Source: Schaalia dentiphila ATCC 17982 (GTDB lineage Bacteria; Actinomycetota; Actinomycetes; Actinomycetales; Actinomycetaceae). From it: a DNA stretch of 64,000 nt. The notes under the pieces were generated by a model. It saw only the letters and a program-made list of their open reading frames with translations. It did not search any database and had not been told where the DNA came from. Shown piece by piece: positions 51,683-59,874 of this stretch. The stretch is from NCBI RefSeq assembly GCF_000154225.1, contig NZ_DS264586.1, forward strand, positions 2,262,527 to 2,326,526, in the 5' to 3' direction. Position 1 is the first letter of the stretch. Each line of letters opens with the position of its first letter. Made by a program: the position numbers and the translations under genes.

Positions 51683-52267
51683 TCAGCGGGAGAGCACGAC
51701 GCCGCGGGCGACCTCATCGACGACGTCGTCGCCGAGGATGAGACGGACGATTTCGAGGCCGAGCTCCAGGGAGGTGCCTGCGCCGCGGCTGGTGATGATC
51801 TGCCCGTCGACGACGACCGGGTTCTCGTGGACGATTGCGCCGCCCTCGGCGATGGCCTTGACAAAGGCGGGGTTCGCGGTCGCGTGGCGGCCGTCGAGGA
51901 CGCCCAGCTCGGACAGGATCGAGGGGGCCGCGCAGATCGCTGCGATGGGCTGGGCGGCGTCGGAGCGGCGCAGCACCTCGGCCTGGATCGCGGGCGTGCC
52001 CTTCAGGCCCAGGGTGCCGGGCATGCCGCCGGGCAGGAAGAGGACGGTGTAGGTGGACAGGTCCACGTCCTCGAGCATGAGGTCGGCGACGACGCGGATG
52101 CCGTGCGAGCTCGTCACGTGGCGGGCGTCGGTCACGGAGATCAGGTCGGAGCGCACGCCGGCTCGGTACAGGACGTCGGCGACGGCCAGGGCCTCGACCT
52201 CTTCGAAGCCGTCGGCCAGCATGATGGCGACAGTGGCGTCGGTGGCAAGCTTGTCGGGAGTGGGCAT
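51683..52267 (-). CDS. DJ-1/PfpI family protein
   Basis: A 194-residue protein with the DJ-1 active-site set: Glu in LADGFEEVEA, nucleophile elbow Cys in IAAICAAPSIL, and GAGTSLELGLEI. The elbow and length match bacterial YajL/ThiJ-type proteins, reported as chaperone or deglycase-like repair proteins. GAAAGAGGAATC precedes the ATG. It may be cotranscribed with tatD. The exact reaction is not decided by sequence. Confidence 0.9.
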   Translation of the reverse strand: MPTPDKLATDATVAIMLADGFEEVEALAVADVLYRAGVRSDLISVTDARHVTSSHGIRVVADLMLEDVDLSTYTVLFLPGGMPGTLGLKGTPAIQAEVLRRSDAAQPIAAICAAPSILSELGVLDGRHATANPAFVKAIAEGGAIVHENPVVVDGQIITSRGAGTSLELGLEIVRLILGDDVVDEVARGVVLSR

Positions 52268-52344
52268 GATTCCTCTTTCGTCGCGGCTACTGAAACGAGC
52301 GTTACGTCCAGGTTAGCGCAGCCGCACGTGCCCCGTGGACGCGC

Positions 52345-52374
52345 CACGGCCTCGTCCCGCGGGACGAGGCCGTG
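52345..52374 (-). terminator. Terminator of the large ABC gene
   Basis: Perfect 14-bp arms CACGGCCTCGTCCC (52345-52358) and GGGACGAGGCCGTG (52361-52374) with a 2-nt gap, five nt past the stop. Another variant of the recurring arm. Confidence 0.82.
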
Positions 52375-52378
52375 TGCG

Positions 52379-55300
52379 TCACTCGGAGCGCAGGGCCTCG
52401 ACCGGGTCCTGGCGCGAGGCGCGCGAGGCCGGGATGACGCCCGCGATGACGGTCAGACCGACGGATACCGCGATGAGTGTGAGGGCCGTGAGCGGCGAGA
52501 GCTGGGCAATGTTCTCCACGTTGAACGAGGAGTACGCGATACCATTCGCAACCGCACACAGCCCGTAGGTGACGCCCACGCCGATCAGACCCGCCAAGAG
52601 GCCTTCGATGACGGTCTCGGCGTTGAACACGCGGGACACGTCGCCCTTCGAGGCACCGATCGAGCGCAGGATACCGATCTCCTTGCGCCGCTCGAGCACC
52701 GAGATGTAGGTGATGATCGAAATCATGATCGACGAGACCACCAGCGAGATCGACACGAAGGCAATGAGCAGCCAGGAGATGATGTCGACAATCTTGGTCA
52801 CCGAGCTCATGAGCGCGCCCATGACGTCGGAGTAGGTGACGACCTTGTCGGTCGCGCCCGCCGACTTATTGTCGGCGTTGTAGGCGTCGAGGGCGGCCTT
52901 CACCTTGTCCTTGTCCGCGAAGGACTTGGGGTAGATGGAGATGTTCGACGGGGAGGCGATATCCGCCCATCCCAGGTTCCTCAGGTTCGTCTCGAGAGTC
53001 GGCACGTTCGTGGAGAACATGGTCGCCATGAGCGCGGCGAGGGACTTCTCGTCCACGTTGGATTGGAAGGCCTCGGCGAAGGCCTGCGGATCCATGGAGA
53101 AAGCGCTCGACATGTTGGTGGCGAACTGCTCCATGGTGGAACCGATCTGCTCGCCGATCACGGTCGACAGCTGCGTCATCATCGAGGTCATCGCGTTCGT
53201 CATGGCTTCCTGCATGACCTGGCCGATGACAGCGCTCACGCCCTGCGTGAGGGTGGTCCCCAGCTGGGCGGCGATCTGCGTGGAGATCGCGTTCATGACC
53301 TGAGTGGAGATGTCGGTGCCGATCTGGGCCAGGGCGGGGTCCTCGCCGAGGGCCTTCGTCAGGTTGGCGGCGAGCTTGTCGGAGTCGACGACCCGGTCGG
53401 AGGAGACAGCCGCGCGCAGCTGCGCGAGCACCTCGGGCTGAGAGAAGTACGCCGAGGCCAGGGTCGCGAAGTCGGTCGTTCCACCCGCCTCGATCTGCTC
53501 GCGGGCGTAGTCCTGGAAGCCCTGGGCGATCTGGGAGGCCTGTGCGCTCAGGTAGTCTGCCGCGCCATCCTTGACGGCACCGTCGGCCAGGGCCGAGCGG
53601 ATGATCGTCTGGAAGTCGACGTTGGCCAGCTGCGGCAGGTCCTTACTCAGCTCCCCGAAGTCAAGGCCGGACAGGTCGAAGGCCATGCCCGACTGGGCAC
53701 CGGACTGTGCGCTCAGGGCTGACAGGTCAATGGTCGACAGGTCCAGGCCCGACATGTCGAGGTTGGAGAAGTCGAGGCCGGACAGGTCGAGGCCGGAAAG
53801 GTCCAGGCCAGACAGGTCCATTTGCATCTTGTCGGGGTCGATCTGGAAGGCGGCGGAGAGCTTGGACTCATCCACCGTGAACAGGGAGGACATGTCGAAG
53901 CCGCCGGACTGGCTCTTCTGATTGTCCGCCAGCTCCTTGAAAGTCTTGCCGGTGAAGACATCAACGTCGGGCTTGGCGCGCTGGGCCTTGACGATCGGGC
54001 TGGCCGCCGCCTCCTCAATGATCTGGTAGGTCAGGGCAGGCGTGTAGGCGATGCCCTGACGCAGGGCGCCACCCTTGTCGGAGTTGGGCTTGACGATGCC
54101 GGAGATCGTCAGCTGCTGGCCGCCGTCCACGAGCTTCTTCATGTAGTCCGTGTCGGAGGAACGGTCTGTCCACACCTTGTAGGTGTCGTCCCACGTGTAC
54201 TTGTCGAAGGCGTTGACGCGACGGAAGGTCGTGCCCAGGATCGCGGAGTAGTCGTAGGTGGCGGTACTCGCCCCCGACTGCGCGCCCGACTGCGCCCCCA
54301 ACTGGCTCTTGCCCCCGAGCGTGCCCTGGTAGTAGCTGCGCATCAGGTCATCGAATTCCTTGTGGTCTTTGAGACCCAGGGTGTATTCGAAGAGGTTGGG
54401 GATGTTGCCGTCCTCGTCGAGGACCAGGACGACCTGGTTCGCGCCGCTCGGCCAGGAGCCGGCGACCACGTCGTACGCGGAGGTGTACAGCGAGGTCGTG
54501 GCGGGCATCTGGTAGAAGGCATTCGTCTGCATCATCGACCCGAAGGCCCCGGCGCCGAAACCGGCTTCCATCTGCTTCATCGACTGGTCGGGACTGACCT
54601 GCACGACCTCTTTAGATGTGTCGGTTTGGTAGATCTGCGGGACGATGTCGTAGTCATACTCGATCGCGTTAACCATCGAGTTGATGTTGCCGCCGTTGTT
54701 GTCCAGGTAGGTCTTGAGCGAGGCCAGGTCGTTCGTCTTCGCGTCACGGATCGTGTCGGCGAAGGTGCGCAGCTTGGAGACGCCGACCTTGCCGTCGGGC
54801 GCGGGCTGGGAGTCTTTGGAGTCCGAGGCCGACACGGACAGCGCGGCGGTCATGTCGATGCCGCTCTTTTGGATCGTCAGCGGGTACGCGCCCAGCGTCT
54901 CCTCTTCCGTCTTGGCGATGTAGGCGTTGGTGCCGTTGGCCAGCGCGAGGATCGCCGCAATGCCGATGATGCCGATGGACCCCGCGAAGGAGGTCATGAG
55001 GGTGCGGCCCTTCTTCGTCATCAGGTTGTTGGCCAACAGGGACAGGGCCGTCAGGAAGCCCATCGAGGTGCGACGTGCGGGCTTGGCTTCACGCCGGTCC
55101 TCGGCGGCGGGTACGAAGGGATCGGAGTCGGCGACGATGGAGCCGTCGGCCAGCTCAACGATGCGGGTCGCGTACTGGTGGGCCAGATCGGGGTTGTGCG
55201 TGACCATGATGACGAGGCGGTCGCGGGCCACGTCGCGCAGCAGGTCCATGACCTGCACGCTCGTCTTGGAGTCGAGGGCGCCGGTGGGCTCGTCGGCCAG

Positions 55301-55789
55301 CAGGATCTCGGGGTCGTTGATGAGGGCACGCGCGATGGCGACGCGCTGCATCTGGCCGCCCGACATCTGCGAGGGCTTCTTGTGGACGTGCTCCTTCAGG
55401 CCGACCCGTTCGAGGGCATCGAGGGCGCGCTTGCGGCGCTCGGAGCGCGAGACGCCCGACAGGGTCAGGGCCAGCTCGACGTTCGCCAGCACGGTCTGGT
55501 GGGGAATCAGGTTGTAGGCTTGGAAGACGAAGCCGATGCGGTTGTTGCGGTAGGCGTCCCAGTCGCGGGCCTTGTAGTCCTTCGTCGAAATGCCGTCGAT
55601 GACGAGGTCGCCGCTCTGGAAGCGGTCGAGGCCTCCGATGACGTTGAGCATCGTCGTCTTACCGGAGCCGGACTGGCCCAGCACGGCCACGAACTCGTTG
55701 TCGCGGAACGCCACGGAGACCTTGTTGAGCGCCACCTGCACGAGGTTGGCGGTCTGGTAGGCCTTGACGATCTCCTTGAGCTCTAGCAC
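52379..55789 (-). CDS. MacB-like fused ABC ATPase-permease with huge extracellular insert
   Basis: A 1136-residue protein. An N-terminal ABC domain (GQSGSGKTT near 38, SQMSGGQMQRVAIARAL, ILLADEPTGALD) is fused to a type VII (MacB/FtsX-like) membrane part. One transmembrane helix lies near 265-290 and three near the C terminus (about 1005-1130, with the ERRKEIGILRSIGASKG loop). Between them are about 700 extracellular residues. These include a run of pentapeptide-like units (LSGLD, LSGLD, FSNLD, MSGLD; about residues 656-692), and two AQSGAQSG elements near 500 and 697. GTG start with GAGG upstream. Such mechanotransmission pumps move lipoproteins, peptides or antibiotics; the substrate is unknown. 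Confidence 0.88.
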   Translation of the reverse strand: MLELKEIVKAYQTANLVQVALNKVSVAFRDNEFVAVLGQSGSGKTTMLNVIGGLDRFQSGDLVIDGISTKDYKARDWDAYRNNRIGFVFQAYNLIPHQTVLANVELALTLSGVSRSERRKRALDALERVGLKEHVHKKPSQMSGGQMQRVAIARALINDPEILLADEPTGALDSKTSVQVMDLLRDVARDRLVIMVTHNPDLAHQYATRIVELADGSIVADSDPFVPAAEDRREAKPARRTSMGFLTALSLLANNLMTKKGRTLMTSFAGSIGIIGIAAILALANGTNAYIAKTEEETLGAYPLTIQKSGIDMTAALSVSASDSKDSQPAPDGKVGVSKLRTFADTIRDAKTNDLASLKTYLDNNGGNINSMVNAIEYDYDIVPQIYQTDTSKEVVQVSPDQSMKQMEAGFGAGAFGSMMQTNAFYQMPATTSLYTSAYDVVAGSWPSGANQVVLVLDEDGNIPNLFEYTLGLKDHKEFDDLMRSYYQGTLGGKSQLGAQSGAQSGASTATYDYSAILGTTFRRVNAFDKYTWDDTYKVWTDRSSDTDYMKKLVDGGQQLTISGIVKPNSDKGGALRQGIAYTPALTYQIIEEAAASPIVKAQRAKPDVDVFTGKTFKELADNQKSQSGGFDMSSLFTVDESKLSAAFQIDPDKMQMDLSGLDLSGLDLSGLDFSNLDMSGLDLSTIDLSALSAQSGAQSGMAFDLSGLDFGELSKDLPQLANVDFQTIIRSALADGAVKDGAADYLSAQASQIAQGFQDYAREQIEAGGTTDFATLASAYFSQPEVLAQLRAAVSSDRVVDSDKLAANLTKALGEDPALAQIGTDISTQVMNAISTQIAAQLGTTLTQGVSAVIGQVMQEAMTNAMTSMMTQLSTVIGEQIGSTMEQFATNMSSAFSMDPQAFAEAFQSNVDEKSLAALMATMFSTNVPTLETNLRNLGWADIASPSNISIYPKSFADKDKVKAALDAYNADNKSAGATDKVVTYSDVMGALMSSVTKIVDIISWLLIAFVSISLVVSSIMISIITYISVLERRKEIGILRSIGASKGDVSRVFNAETVIEGLLAGLIGVGVTYGLCAVANGIAYSSFNVENIAQLSPLTALTLIAVSVGLTVIAGVIPASRASRQDPVEALRSE

Positions 55790-55995
55790 GCTTCATCCTC
55801 ACATCTGCTGTTGATTCCACAGACAAGTCTAGGCGAGCGACCATCGCTCAAGACCGCCGCTGTTCACTGACTGATCCCTGATCATCCCCTGACAAACCCC
55901 TGAAGTCGTATCTCGCGCGTCACATCGAGCTCCCCGAAATCCAGCCCGGGCCTCGTTCATCGAACAACCTCCAGAGACGCGCGCAACCCAGTGGC

Positions 55996-56001
55996 TAGAC
56001 T
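55996..56001 (+). promoter_or_regulatory. minus-10 box, leaderless start of GNAT gene
   Basis: TAGACT ends six nt before the ATG at 56008. Confidence 0.55.
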
Positions 56002-56007
56002 GATCCC

Positions 56008-56580
56008 ATGATCGACCTCACCCAGATTCCCGTGCCCAACGAAGGGCCGATCACCGATAAAGTCAAGGAAATCTACGAGCGTTCCTTCCCGCCCGAGGAG
56101 CAGATTCCCCTTCCCGAGCTGCTAACAAGCGCCCAGATGGACGAGGTCTCCTTCCTCGCGTGGATCGATCCCTCCCTGCCTGCGGGCAAGGACGGGGCCG
56201 GCAACGTGGTTGCCCTGACCTTCTCCTTCGTCTTCCCCGACCTGTTCTACCTGGGTTTCCTCGCGGTGGACGGGCGCACGCGCAGCGCGGGCTACGGCTC
56301 GCGCATCCTCACCTACTTCCGCGAGCGCTACGGCGACGTTCCGCAGCTGCTCGAGATCGAGCCGGTCGTGCGCGAGGCCGGGAACTACCAACAGCGCGTG
56401 CGACGCCTAAAGTTCTACGAGCGCAACGGTTTCACGGTGACGAACATGCTCACGCACGAGGCCGACCAGAACTACAGGGTCCTGGTGCGCGACGGGATCG
56501 TGAGCCCGCAGCGCCTGGAGGAGGCGCTCAATTCGGTGACCGACGACCCGGCGTACGCGTCGCGGGTGACGACGGACTAA
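56008..56580 (+). CDS. GNAT family N-acetyltransferase
   Basis: A 190-residue acetyltransferase. The acetyl-CoA loop is FLAVDGRTRSAGYGSRILTYF (near residue 87), and LKFYERNGF gives the C-terminal GNAT motif. The N-terminal EIYERSFPPEEQIPLPELL is typical of a small actinobacterial GNAT subgroup. Substrate unknown. It is convergent with the antiporter gene, with only 14 nt between the stops. Confidence 0.85.
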   Translation: MIDLTQIPVPNEGPITDKVKEIYERSFPPEEQIPLPELLTSAQMDEVSFLAWIDPSLPAGKDGAGNVVALTFSFVFPDLFYLGFLAVDGRTRSAGYGSRILTYFRERYGDVPQLLEIEPVVREAGNYQQRVRRLKFYERNGFTVTNMLTHEADQNYRVLVRDGIVSPQRLEEALNSVTDDPAYASRVTTD

Positions 56581-56594
56581 CGCCCTCCCCGGGG

Positions 56595-58517
56595 TCAGTG
56601 GCCGACGCCGCTGCTGGAGACCAGGAGGATTTCCTCGTTGTCGAGTCGGGCGAGCGCACCTTCCAGGGCAGCCGAGGAGAAGATGCCTTCGTCGCGGGCC
56701 TGCAGGAGGGCGTCGCGCTGGGCGTGAATGGCCTCCAGCGCCAATTCACGGATCTGGTCGCGCGTGAAGGAGCGCTCAACCTCCTCCTCGCTCATGTCGA
56801 CGGTGCCGTGGCCATCGTCATCCACCTCGCTCGCGGAAACGGTGGCCTGAGCGGCGGCGTCCTGGAAGATGTCCGTGAGGACGCGGTCAGCGGCGTGCGC
56901 AGTCCGCACTTGCTCACCCGTAGCCTCGTCAGTGAGCGCATGTCCCAGCCGGGACAGTGTGCGCGAGACGCCGGCGGAAAGCAGGGTCTTGCCGTCGACC
57001 TCGTGGATAGCCTGTGCGAGGGCCGTGTCGACCAGCGCGGAGCCCATGACCTTCAGGAGCTTGGCGCGCTCCTCCTCGGAGATGTCGCCCGTCGCCATCT
57101 TGGGCTTGACGAGGCGAATAAGGCCGGGCAGGGTCAGGCCCTGGATGACGAGGGCACCCGCCGCGATAAACAGCGCGATCGAGAGCAAGAACGCGCGCAT
57201 CGGAGCGTGCGTCGAGATTGTCTGCGCGGCCGCCAGGGTGATCGCTCCGCGCATGCCCGCCCAGACGATGACGCTTCCCTCGCGCGGGCCCAGCGGCTCG
57301 TTCTCGAAGTAATCCAGGTCTGATCCGCGCATGGCGTTGCGGCGCGCGCGCCGCTTGAGGCGGCGACGATAGAGGTTGAGTGCCTCTTCCCAGCGTTCGG
57401 GGCTCAGGTCGCGGGCCTCGAGCATGTCGGCGTCGACCTCGCTCGCCTTGTGCATGCGCTTCTCGAAGCGATCGATGCGCGCGGCCTCGGCCTCGTAGCG
57501 CCGCTGTCGGCGCTTGTGTCGGTGGTCCAGCCAGGTGAACATCAACGCGATGAAGACAGCTCGAATGACCATGATGAGCGCGCCGAGGGTGACGGCGAGG
57601 AACGCGGCGAAGGCCAGGCCTCCGGAGAACGCGGCGGTCTCCTCGACGATGCCGAAGGCCTGCAGGCCCATCGCTAGGAAGATCCCGCTCTCCAGGACGA
57701 GGGTCATGGTCTGCCAGTTCTGCTGGGAGAAACGCCTGTTGGTCGCGGAGATGACGGCGGCGCGGCGACGCGAGACGACCAGGCCGGCGACGACGGCGGC
57801 GACGAGTCCGGAGCCTCCCAGGTGCTCGGCGGGGATCGAGGCAATGAAAGGCATCGTGAACGAGAAGACTGTATCGGCCGAAGGCTCCTTGATGAGGGCG
57901 CGCAGGCGCACGCCGACCTCGCCAACGACCCAGCCAATCGCAGCTGCGATACCGAGGGCGATGGCCACCTTGCCGATGAGCAAGCCCGGGTTGAGGGCGT
58001 GTTCGTCAGCGGCCAGACCGGCGCTCATCGCGGCGGAGAGCAGGACCAGCGAGGTCGCGTCGTTGAAGAGGCCCTCGCCTTCGAGCACAGTGATGATGCG
58101 GTGGGAGACGCCCGAGCGTTTCGCGATCGAGACGGCGACCGCATCCGTCGGCGACAGGACCGCGCCCAGCGCGACGCCCCAGGGCAGCGAGATCGCCGGA
58201 ACCAGCCAGTTAATGACGAAGCCGACCGCGAAGGCGGACAGGAACACGAGGGGGATCGCGAGCATCGCAACCGCGTGCATCTCGCGCCGGAAGTCCATGG
58301 TCGGCATACGCACGGCTGCCGAGAACAACAGGGGCGGCAGCACGACCTCAAGGATGAGATGCGGCTCGACCTCGATGGCGCCCACCTGCGGCAGGAACCC
58401 GATCGCCAGGCCGATAACCAGCAGAATCAGCGGCGACGCCACGCCCACCTTGGGGGCGATGAATTGGCATGCCACGATGATGAGCATTCCGGCCACGGCA
58501 ATAAGAAGGGGTTCCAC
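56595..58517 (-). CDS. Na+/H+ antiporter, CPA1 family
   Basis: A 640-residue transporter. About twelve helices occupy residues 1-480. Family motifs include LSPTDAVAVSIAKRSG and EGEGLFNDATSLVLL, whose Asp residues bind the ion. A cytosolic loop of about 90 residues (HKRRQRRYEAEAARIDRFEK) interrupts the helices, and a C-terminal regulatory tail of about 150 residues follows. It exchanges Na+ or K+ for protons in pH and salt control. GTG 58517 has no ribosome site; TACAAT ends six nt upstream. Confidence 0.92.
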   Translation of the reverse strand: MEPLLIAVAGMLIIVACQFIAPKVGVASPLILLVIGLAIGFLPQVGAIEVEPHLILEVVLPPLLFSAAVRMPTMDFRREMHAVAMLAIPLVFLSAFAVGFVINWLVPAISLPWGVALGAVLSPTDAVAVSIAKRSGVSHRIITVLEGEGLFNDATSLVLLSAAMSAGLAADEHALNPGLLIGKVAIALGIAAAIGWVVGEVGVRLRALIKEPSADTVFSFTMPFIASIPAEHLGGSGLVAAVVAGLVVSRRRAAVISATNRRFSQQNWQTMTLVLESGIFLAMGLQAFGIVEETAAFSGGLAFAAFLAVTLGALIMVIRAVFIALMFTWLDHRHKRRQRRYEAEAARIDRFEKRMHKASEVDADMLEARDLSPERWEEALNLYRRRLKRRARRNAMRGSDLDYFENEPLGPREGSVIVWAGMRGAITLAAAQTISTHAPMRAFLLSIALFIAAGALVIQGLTLPGLIRLVKPKMATGDISEEERAKLLKVMGSALVDTALAQAIHEVDGKTLLSAGVSRTLSRLGHALTDEATGEQVRTAHAADRVLTDIFQDAAAQATVSASEVDDDGHGTVDMSEEEVERSFTRDQIRELALEAIHAQRDALLQARDEGIFSSAALEGALARLDNEEILLVSSSGVGH

Positions 58518-58523
58518 AGGTCA

Positions 58524-58529
58524 ATTGTA
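58524..58529 (-). promoter_or_regulatory. minus-10 box, leaderless start of antiporter gene
   Basis: TACAAT on the minus strand ends six nt before the GTG at 58517. Confidence 0.6.
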
Positions 58530-58673
58530 TTGCGAGCAACCCCACCAGCGCCGTTGCCATCTCACCACAGCGGCTACGCGCGCCGCGAACTCGCGCGGAG
58601 CACCACACCCCACCCACCTGCCTTCCACACCGGCCCCAGATGTCAAACAGATCCACACGAGCAGAGCACGTGC

Positions 58674-58679
58674 TACAAT
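58674..58679 (+). promoter_or_regulatory. minus-10 box of the protoglobin gene
   Basis: TACAAT lies 26 nt before the ATG; AAGGAGG follows at 58694-58700, so this transcript has a short leader with a strong ribosome site. Confidence 0.5.
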
Positions 58680-58705
58680 TAACGAATAGGTTCAAGGAGG
58701 TTCTC

Positions 58706-59299
58706 ATGACCGCTTACGACCACTCGTCGGGGTACACCTACGGCACCGATGCCGTTCCCTCGTCTCCACTCACGCTCGAGGATCTACGCCAGATCGAGGC
58801 CGCGGCGCACGTCCAGCCCGGTGACGCAGAGCTGCTCGCACGAGCAGAACCCATCCTGGCGCCGCATGCCATGGAAATGGTCGACACGTGGCGCGGAATT
58901 CTGGCTCAAAAGACGTATCTGGCAGCCCATTCCGCACACCCGGACGGGCAGCCTAACCCCGAGTACGCGCAGGCGTCAAAGCCGCGCTTCGCCCAGTGGA
59001 TCATCGACATGTGCACGCGCGAGCGTGACCAGGCCTGGTTGGACTACCAGTATCTGATCGGCGCACGGCATATGTCCGCGGCGAAGAACGCGGCGGATGG
59101 GGCGGACTCGACGCCATTCGTGCCACTGCGCTACGTGCTCGCCTTCATCGCGCCCACTGTGGAGGTCGGTCACCGTCTCCTCGCGGAGGGCTTCGAGGGT
59201 GACGAACTGAGCGCCGTCCGTGACGCTTGGACTCGCGCTGTGACTGTCGCCGTGACAGTGTGGGCGTATGCCTACCGAGATCACCCCGAGCAGTTCTGA
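58706..59299 (+). CDS. Stand-alone protoglobin
   Basis: A 197-residue heme protein. It follows the protoglobin of Methanosarcina acetivorans almost helix by helix: GYTYGT, LTLEDLRQIEAA, DTWRGIL, PDGQPNPEY, RFAQWIIDMC, RDQAWLDYQYLIGARHM, and WAYAY at the end. His122 (in GARHM) matches the proximal heme His. The Tyr of the archaeal DTWYG distal site is Arg63 here. No signalling domain is attached, so it is a single-domain globin for O2, NO or CO binding. ATG 58706 has AAGGAGG upstream. Its end overlaps the Ogt gene by 32 nt. Confidence 0.88.
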   Translation: MTAYDHSSGYTYGTDAVPSSPLTLEDLRQIEAAAHVQPGDAELLARAEPILAPHAMEMVDTWRGILAQKTYLAAHSAHPDGQPNPEYAQASKPRFAQWIIDMCTRERDQAWLDYQYLIGARHMSAAKNAADGADSTPFVPLRYVLAFIAPTVEVGHRLLAEGFEGDELSAVRDAWTRAVTVAVTVWAYAYRDHPEQF

Positions 59300-59873
59300 T
59301 CCGGCGCTCGCCACCTACGACTCCCCCATCGGCCGCCTCACGCTGGCCGCTCGGGGCGGTGCGCTCGTTGGCTTGTGGGTGGCCGGGCAGCGATTCTTCG
59401 GCGCTCCCTTCGGGATCGACGAGGCCGTGGCGCGCTCCGCGCTCGACCTGACCTCGCCCAATTTCCGGGATGTTGTCCTCGCCGAGGCCGGGTGGGACGA
59501 GGCCGACGCGCAGGCTCTGGGCATGGCGGTGGCGTGGCTCGACGGATACTTCGCGGGCGAGGCCCCCTCCCCCGCTACCATTCCTCTCGCGCCTGCGGGC
59601 ACGGACTTTCAGAGGCGCGTGTGGGAGGCGATGGACGCTATCCCCTACGGCGCGACGCGCACATACGGGCGTCTCGCGGCCACGCTGCGGGACGAAGGCG
59701 TGCCCGCGTCAGCCCAGGCGGTCGGCGGAGCGGTCGGACGCAATCCCCTGCTGCTCATCCGCCCCTGCCACCGGGTCGTGGCAGCCACCGGCCCGGGTGG
59801 CTACGCGGCGGGAGGGGACGTGAAAGCCTGGCTGCTTGCGCACGAGGCGGCCACGGCCTCGTCGGCCAACTAA
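59268..59873 (+). CDS. ogt: Methylated-DNA-protein-cysteine methyltransferase
   Basis: A 201-residue suicide enzyme that removes O6-methyl groups from guanine. The active site is PCHRVV (Cys near residue 165); the DNA-binding helix region FQRRVWEAMDAIPYGATRTYG precedes it. The start overlaps the protoglobin stop by 32 nt in another frame, so the two are probably cotranscribed. A later start inside the frame is possible. NO-derived alkylation damage would link the two functions (inference). Confidence 0.92.
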   Translation: MPTEITPSSSDPALATYDSPIGRLTLAARGGALVGLWVAGQRFFGAPFGIDEAVARSALDLTSPNFRDVVLAEAGWDEADAQALGMAVAWLDGYFAGEAPSPATIPLAPAGTDFQRRVWEAMDAIPYGATRTYGRLAATLRDEGVPASAQAVGGAVGRNPLLLIRPCHRVVAATGPGGYAAGGDVKAWLLAHEAATASSAN

Positions 59874-59874
59874 C

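Noticed and set aside
53822..55786. 654-codon plus-strand open frame
   Set aside because: Antisense to the ABC domain of the large MacB-like gene, which has all ABC motifs.
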